Below, piece after piece: positions 5,554 through 12,267 of a stretch of DNA of 12,267 nucleotides. The notes beneath the pieces were generated by a model. That model saw only the letters and a list, made by a program, of their open reading frames with translations, was not told the origin of the DNA and did not search any database. Numbering within the stretch: position 1 is the first letter of the stretch; the number at the start of each line of letters is the position of its first letter. The position numbers and the translations under genes are program-made. Origin of the DNA: Cellvibrionaceae bacterium (GTDB taxonomy: Bacteria; Pseudomonadota; Gammaproteobacteria; Pseudomonadales; Cellvibrionaceae); the NCBI GenBank assembly GCA_021151525.1, contig JAGKXD010000116.1:1-12267 (forward strand), written 5' to 3'.

Positions 5554-8331
5554 TTAGAATGAATAACGCGCGCCAATTGCAAAGGTACGACTGTATATTG
5601 AAGAACCGAAATTACTAACCGTTGCACCATTTTCACCATAGTGACTTTGATAGATTTCGTTGGTCAGATTAGTACCATCCAAGGTCAACTCAAGATTATC
5701 CAAAGCTTTGTAGCTGACTTGTAAATCCATACTCGCCTCTGGCTCTCTCCACACTTCCAACGGGTTCGCGAACAACGATGCTTCGTAGTTGTTCAGGAAT
5801 TTGCTGCGCCATGAGTATGACAAACGCGCTCCTAATTTATCTTTATCGTAAGCTAAGACAACACTGTAAGAGGAGTCAGACACACCAAACAACTTAGTGG
5901 TTTTCACTTCAGTGATTTCACCTTTTGCATTAGTAATTGGCGTATCTTGCGAAGAATCTAACTTAGTGAAGCTCGCCTGAATACCAAAGCCATCCAAATA
6001 ACCCGGTAAATTTTCTGGGAACCACACTGCGCCCAATTCTGCACCGTGCAACTCGCCGTTAGATGCGTTGTAAGGTTGATTCAACACATATGTGTATGGT
6101 GTTGGATCTGTGTCAGATTTTGCGTGTGTAACTTGACGAGCGAAGTTAATTACGAAACCTTTAATGTCACGTTTAAACAAAGTGCCGTACAACGAACTTG
6201 ATTTACCAAAATACCACTCCAAAGACATATCATAGTTTTTGGACTCAGTTGATTTCAAATTCGGGTTACCACCACCTGCTGTACCATAACCTATATTAGT
6301 GACATCTGCATTGTATTGAACGGTTGGATTAAGCGCACTAAACGCAGGACGACGCAAAGTTTCGCTGTAACTCAAGCGACTGATCAACTCGTCGTTCCAG
6401 TGATAGCGAATCAAAAAATCTGGTGAGAGTTTTGATGAAGACACAGATTCTGACGCAGTACCGAATTGAATATCTGTATCAACTTTGGTGTAACGCAAAC
6501 CAAATTCACCGTCTAACTTTCTGCCTGCAACTTCAGTTTCATAGTCTGTTTGCGCATAAAGGTTGGCCGTTTTTTCACCCACATTGAAATTCTCTACCAA
6601 ATTTTTCTCAGTGGTTCCGTAAATTTTTCTGAACTTGTCCGCATTATCGCGAATGTAATAACCGTTCGCAGCAGCCCAACTTGTAGGTACATCTGAGCGA
6701 CCATCGAAGAAGCCAGAGTTGATATAAACCAAACCGGTTTCCGTCGCCAAATTGATAGAGTTGTTATAAGCATCATTACCAAAACGTTGTGCTTCAGCAG
6801 CCTTACGGTCGTCGTAACGCACACCAACTTTAACTTTTTTGAAGAAGTCATAATCCGTTGTGTAAGTCGCGTCTGTCGTGAGCGTAAATGCATCACCAGT
6901 ATTTTTGTTGCCGTTATCGTACAACTGAGCGGTATGCCATTGTGATGCATCAGCTTGGTTACTTTCGTCAATATTTGCTGTGCTTGGATCGTTCACAAAA
7001 CCAAACGCAGGCAAGCCGCCACCAGAGTTGAAATCTACGTTTATACCGTAGCCCACTTTGTCGAAACGCATCGCGAAAAAATCAGATTTAAATGTACTCT
7101 TTTGATAAACCGCTTCTGACTTAACTTCAAGATTATCAGTCAATTCCCACTTGCCACCCAACGAGTAAACGTAACTATCTGTTTGCCCGGTAGTCAAATC
7201 ACCACTGGTAAACTCATAGGGGTGCCCCGTACTTCTTGATTTAATAATATTGGTATTGGGGAATAACACCACATTTGCTGCGGATGGATTGTTCGCATAA
7301 TCACCCCACCAATCTACGAACGAAAAGAACAACGAGTTAAATGATTGGTTGCGATAGCCATTATAGAAAGCTTCAAACGTGTATTCAGATTTATCATTGG
7401 GTGCGTACTGCAATGAAATATTCGCGCCCGTGCGTTCGCGCTCACCGGTGAAGTCACTGGCGAAAATAGCATCGCGTGACAACAGGTATTGCATTGGTTT
7501 TCCATTGACGTTCAAGGTAGAACCAGGCGCTTGCGACAAACCATTGAGCAAGCCCGGAGTCCAGATTGGATTTTCTGCCACACCACCATGGGTGAGGAAT
7601 ATACGCTCGTAGGATGTAAAAGGAGCTGTGGGAGTCGCTGTTGCAAACGGCAACATGGCGCCCGCTGTAACGCTTTGATCGCGATAGTTGGTGCGCGCAT
7701 ATGACACGTTAACCAATGCACCGAAATCGCCCACCTCTGTATCCCAGCGATTGCTGGCCAACGCGCTAACAACAGGATCGGTCTTATCGGCTTGTTCTTG
7801 ATAAACGCCGCGAGCTGCTACGACAAACTTGCTACCACTAAAATCAAATGGGCGTTGAGTTTTTACATCGACCACACCCGCAATGCCGCTTTCGATTTGT
7901 TCGGCTGAGCGTGTTTTGTAGACATCCACTTGTTTAATCAAGCTGGTAGGAATGTCTTGAATCGCGACTGCGGTTCCCGATGCGGTGAAAATATTGCGGC
8001 CGTTAACGGTAGTTGTCACATCACTTAAACCACGAATTGAAATACCAGAGATTTCACCTGAGCCGCGGTTGGTCACTTGAATACCAGTAACGCGTTGTAG
8101 AGACTCAACCAAGTTGTTGTCAGGGAACTTACCAATATCTTCTGCAACAATAGAGTCAACAATTTGAACTTTTTCTTTCTTTACATCGAGTGCTTTTGCT
8201 AAAGATTCGCGAATACCAGAAATAACAATTTCGTCTACGGTGTCTTCTTTAACGTCTGCAGCAAAAACTTGAGTCGCGCTTACGGCGGCAACCATCGCAA
8301 TAGCTGTACTTAATAATTTTTTGGTGAACAT
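5554..8331 (-). CDS. TonB-dependent outer-membrane receptor, TonB-Xanth-Caul type
   Basis: A 925-residue protein. I chose the ATG at 8331 because GGGAG lies 7 nt upstream and a clean signal peptide follows (MFTKKLLSTAIAMVAAVSA, cleavage after VFA24). An upstream in-frame ATG at 8364 would put 11 polar residues first. A TonB box is visible as DEIVISG (33-39). The plug covers about 50-165 (VESLQRVTGIQVTNRGSGEISGISIRGL, then VNGRNIF and SGIAGVVDVKTQRPFDFSG). The rest is a beta-barrel with alternating aromatic strands, ending in the usual C-terminal Phe (IGARYSF). In Xanthomonas and Caulobacter this subfamily imports plant-derived oligosaccharides using TonB-ExbBD energy, without a SusD partner, and none is present here. 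The substrate, probably arabino- or arabinoxylo-oligosaccharides, is inferred from neighbours. Terminators on both sides suggest a single-gene unit with a long structured leader. Confidence 0.95.
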   Translation of the reverse strand: MFTKKLLSTAIAMVAAVSATQVFAADVKEDTVDEIVISGIRESLAKALDVKKEKVQIVDSIVAEDIGKFPDNNLVESLQRVTGIQVTNRGSGEISGISIRGLSDVTTTVNGRNIFTASGTAVAIQDIPTSLIKQVDVYKTRSAEQIESGIAGVVDVKTQRPFDFSGSKFVVAARGVYQEQADKTDPVVSALASNRWDTEVGDFGALVNVSYARTNYRDQSVTAGAMLPFATATPTAPFTSYERIFLTHGGVAENPIWTPGLLNGLSQAPGSTLNVNGKPMQYLLSRDAIFASDFTGERERTGANISLQYAPNDKSEYTFEAFYNGYRNQSFNSLFFSFVDWWGDYANNPSAANVVLFPNTNIIKSRSTGHPYEFTSGDLTTGQTDSYVYSLGGKWELTDNLEVKSEAVYQKSTFKSDFFAMRFDKVGYGINVDFNSGGGLPAFGFVNDPSTANIDESNQADASQWHTAQLYDNGNKNTGDAFTLTTDATYTTDYDFFKKVKVGVRYDDRKAAEAQRFGNDAYNNSINLATETGLVYINSGFFDGRSDVPTSWAAANGYYIRDNADKFRKIYGTTEKNLVENFNVGEKTANLYAQTDYETEVAGRKLDGEFGLRYTKVDTDIQFGTASESVSSSKLSPDFLIRYHWNDELISRLSYSETLRRPAFSALNPTVQYNADVTNIGYGTAGGGNPNLKSTESKNYDMSLEWYFGKSSSLYGTLFKRDIKGFVINFARQVTHAKSDTDPTPYTYVLNQPYNASNGELHGAELGAVWFPENLPGYLDGFGIQASFTKLDSSQDTPITNAKGEITEVKTTKLFGVSDSSYSVVLAYDKDKLGARLSYSWRSKFLNNYEASLFANPLEVWREPEASMDLQVSYKALDNLELTLDGTNLTNEIYQSHYGENGATVSNFGSSIYSRTFAIGARYSF

Positions 8332-8356
8332 CGTGTAACTCCCGTGAGTCTTCCTA

Positions 8357-8381
8357 ATCCGCAAATGCTGGATATGCGGAT
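8357..8381 (-). other. Leader stem-loop just before the receptor ribosome binding site
   Basis: ATCCGCA (8357-8363) and TGCGGAT (8375-8381) form a perfect 7-bp stem with an 11-nt loop. On the mRNA its base lies 13 nt before the GGGAG ribosome binding site (8339-8343). It could affect translation or mRNA stability. On the plus strand it is followed by T5 and resembles a terminator, but nothing reads that way here. Confidence 0.4.
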
Positions 8382-8389
8382 GTTTTTAG

Positions 8390-8402
8390 TTTATTTGTAT
8401 TA
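8390..8402. repeat. Second, partial copy of the receptor upstream motif
   Basis: TTTATTTGTATTA (13 bp) is identical to the first 13 bases of the palindrome at 8655-8675. Its right half is degenerate (TGAATTTC follows). It lies 59 bp upstream of the receptor ATG, downstream of the candidate promoter. It may be an auxiliary operator half-site. Confidence 0.4.
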
Positions 8403-8418
8403 TGAATTTCTCTGCCTA

Positions 8419-8441
8419 AGAGGCTCTGTAAGCGCGCCTCT
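8419..8441 (-). other. Second leader stem-loop upstream of the receptor gene
   Basis: AGAGGC (8419-8424) and GCCTCT (8436-8441) form a perfect GC-rich 6-bp stem with an 11-nt loop. It falls inside the predicted leader of the receptor mRNA. No U-tract follows, so it is not a terminator. Confidence 0.33.
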
Positions 8442-8505
8442 ACACCAGAACCGCGTATTTTACGCAGATCGCCCAACAATCTAAGCATATTGTAAGACAA
8501 TTTAA

Positions 8506-8534
8506 ATGCTATTCCCCTTTCATTTAACCGTCAA
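8506..8534 (-). promoter_or_regulatory. Candidate sigma70 promoter of the receptor gene
   Basis: On the minus strand TTGACG (8529-8534; 5 of 6) and TAGCAT (8506-8511; 4 of 6) are separated by 17 bp, placing the start near 8499 and giving a leader of about 168 nt. A weaker alternative starts with TTGATA at 8683-8688 and would have its -10 inside the 21-bp palindrome. The 424-bp gap around it (8332-8755) holds no gene: only this promoter, the two stem-loops, the motif copies and the upstream terminator. Confidence 0.42.
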
Positions 8535-8654
8535 CTTATATTTTGTTTTTAAATACAGATTTATTTTTACAAGCAAATAGTCAAATTAACCACAACTCGT
8601 ATGATTTTATTGGATAACCGATAATTTTCAGGTTCTCTAAAAATGTTACTTATA

Positions 8655-8675
8655 TTTATTTGTATTACAAATAAA
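8655..8675. promoter_or_regulatory. Perfect 21-bp palindrome upstream of the receptor gene (candidate operator)
   Basis: TTTATTTGTA (8655-8664) and its exact reverse complement TACAAATAAA (8666-8675) flank a single T at 8665. The inner arms ATTTGTA/TACAAAT equal the arms of the Bacillus subtilis AraR operator (known consensus ATTTGTACGTACAAAT), except that the centre is 1 bp instead of 2. The core TTGTATTACAA also fits the GT-N3-AC pattern of FadR-type GntR regulators. It is not followed by a U-tract on either strand, so a terminator role is unlikely. It lies about 155 bp upstream of the predicted start site. Confidence 0.5.
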
Positions 8676-8700
8676 GCAGATATATCAATTTTCGCGCATA

Positions 8701-8727
8701 AAAAAAGGCGGAATAATCCGCCTTTTT
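8701..8727 (-). terminator. Rho-independent terminator of the GH43 lipoprotein gene
   Basis: GGCGGA (8707-8712) and TCCGCC (8717-8722) form a 6-bp stem with a 4-nt loop, flanked by A6 and T5. On the minus strand it ends in TTTTTT about 30 nt after the stop codon of the GH43 gene. It isolates that gene from the receptor. Confidence 0.93.
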
Positions 8728-8755
8728 ATCTTGCTCAAGTAAATAACGCTTTCAG

Positions 8756-11700
8756 TTATTTAGCCGCACCCTCGCTATAGAGCTTGGTAACATCCTCCTG
8801 CTCAATAGCTTCGTCGTAAATCTTCAACTCATCCACCTTACCGTTATATGGGGTATCCCAGTAGTTCACACCCAATGCGAACTGAGTGACGCCCGCTGGA
8901 GTAAATACATCCGGGAAGTTGTTCAAGCTATTGGTTTGCACACCGTTCAGGAAGGTTGTGAGCTTGCCGTTGTTAACCACTAACACCAAGTGTGACCAAG
9001 CGCCGGTCGGTATTTTGGAGCCAATGGAACCGTCGAACCACTGGGTACCCGACCACAACATGGTGTTTTGCGCATCGCCCGGGCCACGCGGTACCACACT
9101 GATCCAGCTGGAGTCAGTCGCCCAGCCGAAGAAGGCTGTGGTGTACTGGGTTCCTGCCGTTGGGTTGAGCCACAAGGAGATGGAGTAGCTATGGTCTTTG
9201 ATCAGGTTGTTCGCCAGCTTCACACCGCTGTTACCATCCAATACCAAAGCTTTACCAGCAGCACCGGCAACATAGCTGACCGTGCCACCCGCCGCTTCTA
9301 CACGGTTGCCTACCACCGTGCCTGACGCGAACTTACCGCTCTTCTCGTCAAGGTTATCTTCAAAGCTGTAGACAGCGACAGGTTGAGGACGCGCTTGCGA
9401 TTTCACCACTGCCGTAAACTCTTTAGTGGCGGTTAAACCACCGTAGGAGATGGTGGCAACCAAAGTCACTTTCGCATCTGGCTGGCTTGCTGCTGGCTGG
9501 GTAATACGGCCGATGTCGTCCATGGCAGCGGTGTTCTGAGACTTCCAGCTGATGGATGAACCGTAAGGGCCAGACACTGGCAGATCAATATCGTCTTTCA
9601 GCTCAGAAATGTTGCCCAAGCTCAGGAGTGCTTTGGCTGATGCCAAAATCTCTGCATTAGTGGCCGAACCCAAATCTAGGTACTTGATCTCGTCTGCGCT
9701 CAAAGCTGATTCATAGACTTTCAGCTCATCAATCAAGCCATTGAATGGTAGATCCCAGTAGTTAACGCCGAGGGCGAACTTGCCAGTCTTGCCGGAGAAC
9801 AAGTCGCCGAAGCCGCCTGCTGAGAATTTCTTCTCGCCGTTAATGTAGATAGACGCCAATCCTTGGTTCACGCTGAACGCCATGTGCGTCCACTCGCCTT
9901 CAGGGATTTTCAGGCCAGCAATACCATCGAACCAGTTAGGTACACGCCCCCACAACATGGTGCCGCCGTTCCAGCTTTGCGGCAGGAAGCTTAACCAGGT
10001 ATCCGAGTAAGGCAGGTTAGCGCCATCAAGTTTCTCATCCACTTCACCGAAGAATGCCGGGGTAAAGCCAGTGATTACCGTTGGTTTAATCCAGAAAGAC
10101 ACTGTGTATTCGTAGTTGGCAATCAACTTCTCTGGCAAGAGCACGCCGTTAGTGCCATCTAACTTCACTGCTTGGCCGGTTTTACCTTCTGCATAAGCAA
10201 TGGAGCCAGCTTTATAGATGCGATCGCCCGTTCCAGTACCCGCGGCAAAATTGCCTTGCGACTCGGTCAAATTGCCTTCAAATTTAAACTGCGCCGCCAA
10301 ACCAGCTGGTGGTAGTGCAATCACTTTGGTGGTGAAGGTTTTAGTCACTGTTTGACCATCTAGCGTAATGGTTGCCGTCAAAGTAACGGTTTGCGTACCG
10401 GCGGTTGAACTTGGGCGATTCACTTTAGCAACCCCCGTCAACTTACCGGTTTTCTTGTTGACCTTGAGGTTGATGATGGGCTGGTTGCTGCTTGTCCACG
10501 TAATTTGCGCTGCGCGAGTGCCACGCAAAGGCACGGTCAACACTGAGTCGCGCAACTCCGCTGGAATGCTCAGAGCATTAGAAATTGCAGTTAGGCTTTC
10601 AGAGGTCGTTTGCGTTGGCAATTTAGAACCCCACACAGAAACACCTTCGCTTGATACTGCAGAGAAAGTTGGCACCAGCTTGCGCAGGGATTCATCCCAC
10701 TGCCACGCCATTACACCTTCGTAGGTTTTGCCGCCCAACACCAAGGTAATGCGCTTGTTATCGGTATCTGACAAACGATAGTAGCCTGTCACTTCACCGG
10801 TAACGGTACGGTCATCGGTCAAGCGAATGTAGACAGAATCGTGGCCAACAGTGTTGGAATCTTTTTCATGGCTGATGAAGCGGTAATCGCCTTGAAGGTC
10901 AATTGCATCAACCACATTAGTGCCGGCGATAGGTGCATAACGCTGCGGTGAAGCTACGAACCAGCCATCAGCATTGAGCCACATTTCGTGTACGCGTACT
11001 GAGTGCTCTTCGCCGCGATTAGGGAAGCGAGTGTGGGTAACCAGGAAGTATTTCTTGGCACCTGCATCGTAGTAAACCGAGTTGTGCCCGGGAGACAAGT
11101 AGCCCCAACCTGCCGCGCTATCGCCTTTTTCGGATACGAAATTAAAACCGCCCATCAACTTAACCCCAAATTTGCTCAGGGTTTCGGTGTTGTTTTTCGC
11201 TTGCAACATGTCGTTGCCGGCTGCATCTAGGTAAGGGCCATCTGGGGTTTTAGAGCGCGATACGCGGATGTTGTAACCATCGGCAGCAGCAAAACCGGCG
11301 ATAGAGTTAAACATATAGTAGTAATCAGTTTCTGGGCTGTAGGTAATCCAGCTACCTTCAATTGCCGCAAAACCACCGCCAGCTAAATGCTTGCCATAAC
11401 CTTGGCCCGCTTTGGCTTTGCCAGTGGTTTCATCTAACTCAACAATAAAAATACCACCAAAGTAAGAACCATAAACCATCCACAACTTGCCGTTCTTGTC
11501 GTAGAAAACGTGCGGATCAATGCCATTGGGCATAGTCGCGCCGTCATAGGTTTTTACACCATCTGGGCCTTTACCATTGGCGATTTCCGCAGCGGTCATG
11601 CCGGTGCGCAAGAACACACCCTTATCAACATAAGGGCCTTCAATTTTGCTGGATACAGCTACACCAATGTATGAACGCGGCGCATTACAACCGGCACCGA

Positions 11701-12127
11701 AGTTACCGCAGTGGTCGTAGTAGAAATAGTATTTGCCATCCTTCAGCTTAATAACATCAGGTGCCCATGAACCCACTTCGCCCGTCCAAGAAATGCCATC
11801 GGCAAGCTGTGAAGTGAAGGTATTGAACAATGGGTTGTTGTTATCTGCACCCTCGGCAACGCGGGTCCATTTCATCAGATCAGTTGATTTGGCGACCGAC
11901 AAGTGTGAGCCAAATACATAGAAAGTCCCATCATCTGCTTTGACGATGGATGGGTCGTGCACTGCCATATCGTTGTAGACAATCTCACTGGCCGTCGCGG
12001 TCGGGTCAGCAAGGCTCGCATTTACTGGGATTGTGTTTTCTGGAATACCTTTTTTATCCCCAGAACCACCACAACCAGAAATAGCCAATATGCCGCTCAA
12101 CAAGAGCGTTATATTTTTCAATTTCAT
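8756..12127 (-). CDS. Multidomain GH43 arabinanase lipoprotein with two Ig-like/LamG-like modules
   Basis: A 1123-residue protein. I chose the ATG at 12127 (AGAGGA upstream) over 12157 because it directly starts a lipoprotein signal, LLLSGILAISGC with the lipobox Cys at 19, implying membrane anchoring. Residues about 45-400 are a GH43 propeller. Catalytic candidates are Asp58 (VHDPSIVK, base), Asp124 (SWAPDVIKL, pKa modulator) and Glu257 (AAIEGSWITY, acid). His348 in SPGHNSVYY matches the metal-site His. Residues about 405-500 resemble the small C-terminal beta domain of AbnB-type arabinanases. There follow an Ig-like domain of the atrophied bacterial type (about 510-605), a LamG-like lectin fold (608-820), a second Ig-like domain (823-910) and a second LamG-like domain (914-1120). 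The expected role is cutting alpha-1,5-arabinan at the cell surface, with the LamG-like domains perhaps holding the polysaccharide. Carbohydrate binding by them is inferred. Exact subfamily and endo/exo mode cannot be told by eye. Confidence 0.93.
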   Translation of the reverse strand: MKLKNITLLLSGILAISGCGGSGDKKGIPENTIPVNASLADPTATASEIVYNDMAVHDPSIVKADDGTFYVFGSHLSVAKSTDLMKWTRVAEGADNNNPLFNTFTSQLADGISWTGEVGSWAPDVIKLKDGKYYFYYDHCGNFGAGCNAPRSYIGVAVSSKIEGPYVDKGVFLRTGMTAAEIANGKGPDGVKTYDGATMPNGIDPHVFYDKNGKLWMVYGSYFGGIFIVELDETTGKAKAGQGYGKHLAGGGFAAIEGSWITYSPETDYYYMFNSIAGFAAADGYNIRVSRSKTPDGPYLDAAGNDMLQAKNNTETLSKFGVKLMGGFNFVSEKGDSAAGWGYLSPGHNSVYYDAGAKKYFLVTHTRFPNRGEEHSVRVHEMWLNADGWFVASPQRYAPIAGTNVVDAIDLQGDYRFISHEKDSNTVGHDSVYIRLTDDRTVTGEVTGYYRLSDTDNKRITLVLGGKTYEGVMAWQWDESLRKLVPTFSAVSSEGVSVWGSKLPTQTTSESLTAISNALSIPAELRDSVLTVPLRGTRAAQITWTSSNQPIINLKVNKKTGKLTGVAKVNRPSSTAGTQTVTLTATITLDGQTVTKTFTTKVIALPPAGLAAQFKFEGNLTESQGNFAAGTGTGDRIYKAGSIAYAEGKTGQAVKLDGTNGVLLPEKLIANYEYTVSFWIKPTVITGFTPAFFGEVDEKLDGANLPYSDTWLSFLPQSWNGGTMLWGRVPNWFDGIAGLKIPEGEWTHMAFSVNQGLASIYINGEKKFSAGGFGDLFSGKTGKFALGVNYWDLPFNGLIDELKVYESALSADEIKYLDLGSATNAEILASAKALLSLGNISELKDDIDLPVSGPYGSSISWKSQNTAAMDDIGRITQPAASQPDAKVTLVATISYGGLTATKEFTAVVKSQARPQPVAVYSFEDNLDEKSGKFASGTVVGNRVEAAGGTVSYVAGAAGKALVLDGNSGVKLANNLIKDHSYSISLWLNPTAGTQYTTAFFGWATDSSWISVVPRGPGDAQNTMLWSGTQWFDGSIGSKIPTGAWSHLVLVVNNGKLTTFLNGVQTNSLNNFPDVFTPAGVTQFALGVNYWDTPYNGKVDELKIYDEAIEQEDVTKLYSEGAAK
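8768..10606 (-). repeat. Internal tandem duplication of the Ig-like + LamG-like module
   Basis: Two consecutive copies, about 9668-10606 and 8768-9661, lie inside the GH43 lipoprotein gene. The LamG-like ends are almost the same: FALGVNYWDLPFNGLIDELKV and FALGVNYWDTPYNGKVDELKI. Other shared blocks are SFWIKPT/SLWLNPT, AFFG, MLWG/MLWS and WFDG. DNA identity remains visible in short blocks (for example TCCCAGTAGTT at both ends). This points to an ancient in-frame duplication. Confidence 0.85.
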
Positions 12128-12149
12128 GGGACAAGTCCTCTTTTTGCTT

Positions 12150-12179
12150 GTTATCACTTATTAATGGAGTGCCTTTCAA
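12150..12179 (-). promoter_or_regulatory. Weak candidate promoter of the GH43 lipoprotein gene
   Basis: On the minus strand TTGAAA (12174-12179) and GATAAC (12150-12155) are separated by 18 bp, placing the start just upstream of the AGAGGA ribosome binding site. The match is modest. An 8-bp direct repeat TTCAAGAG (12175-12182 and 12207-12214, 32 bp apart) overlaps the -35 region. Confidence 0.25.
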
Positions 12180-12239
12180 GAGTCACTGCTGCCCAAGCGG
12201 CGAACCTTCAAGAGCCTAAATATGCACTAGAAAACAAAA

Positions 12240-12248
12240 TGTATTACA
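12240..12248. promoter_or_regulatory. TGTATTACA palindrome upstream of the GH43 lipoprotein gene
   Basis: TGTATTACA is the central 9 bp of the 21-bp palindrome at 8655-8675, here about 113 bp upstream of the GH43 ATG. Overlapping it, ATGTA (12239-12243) and TACAT (12253-12257) form outer arms. The full site may continue past the window edge. It is a possible second operator for the same regulator. Confidence 0.35.
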
Positions 12249-12267
12249 ATATTACATTAGATTAGAT

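Noticed and set aside
6594..7772. Several open frames of 60-125 codons on both strands inside the receptor gene
   Set aside because: They are alternative frames of a clearly coding receptor, low in complexity of motif and without ribosome binding sites.
8357..8390. Hairpin plus T5 on the plus strand read as a rho-independent terminator
   Set aside because: No plus-strand gene reads into this position; the structure makes more sense as a leader element of the minus-strand receptor mRNA.
8768..10606. Repeated segments considered as a mobile element or assembly duplication
   Set aside because: The copies are in frame, clearly diverged and coincide with protein domain borders, so an old gene-internal duplication is the simpler explanation.
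8886..12265. Plus-strand open frames opposite the GH43 lipoprotein gene
   Set aside because: Antisense shadows of a strongly supported domain-rich gene; none shows a domain or a plausible start context.

Overview
The window reads as part of a plant cell wall (arabinan/arabinoxylan) degradation locus from a Gram-negative saprophyte, most likely Cellvibrio or a close gammaproteobacterial relative. The pointers are: secreted or lipid-anchored carbohydrate-active enzymes; a TonB-dependent receptor of the TonB-Xanth-Caul type (so an outer membrane) with no SusD partner; a GH11 xylanase with a C-terminal CBM60-like module, a module first described in Cellvibrio japonicus; and Ser/Gly-rich linkers. 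The genus is inferred from family knowledge, not from a search.

Layout, left to right. 1-363 (+): the C-terminal 120 residues of an Arb43A-like GH43 arabinanase whose start lies outside the window. All other genes are on the minus strand. 410-1348: membrane-anchored coiled-coil/HEAT-like protein of unknown role. 1432-2499: secreted GH11 xylanase with CBM60-like module. 3037-5394: periplasmic or secreted GH127/GH146-type beta-L-arabinofuranosidase. 5554-8331: TonB-dependent outer-membrane receptor. 8756-12127: large GH43 arabinanase lipoprotein with two tandem [Ig-like + LamG-like] modules.

Transcription order on the minus strand is GH43 lipoprotein, receptor, GH127/146, GH11, HEAT protein. 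Strong rho-independent terminators follow the GH43 lipoprotein (8701-8727) and the receptor (5504-5536), and a weaker AT-only one follows GH127/146 (2894-2919). Most genes are therefore probably separate transcription units. The HEAT gene, 83 bp behind the xylanase, could be co-transcribed with it. Candidate sigma70 promoters are proposed for four units.

A plausible working model: the lipoprotein arabinanase and the GH11 xylanase cut arabinan and arabinoxylan outside the cell, the receptor imports oligosaccharides across the outer membrane, and the GH127/146 enzyme removes terminal beta-L-arabinofuranose. No regulator or inner-membrane sugar transporter is present. I see no RNA gene, CRISPR array, insertion sequence or phage gene. 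The most interesting unexplained signals are: a perfect 21-bp palindrome upstream of the receptor, with half-arms resembling the Bacillus AraR operator and related motifs upstream of two other genes; a structured receptor leader; a palindrome over the xylanase promoter; and the HEAT-like protein.
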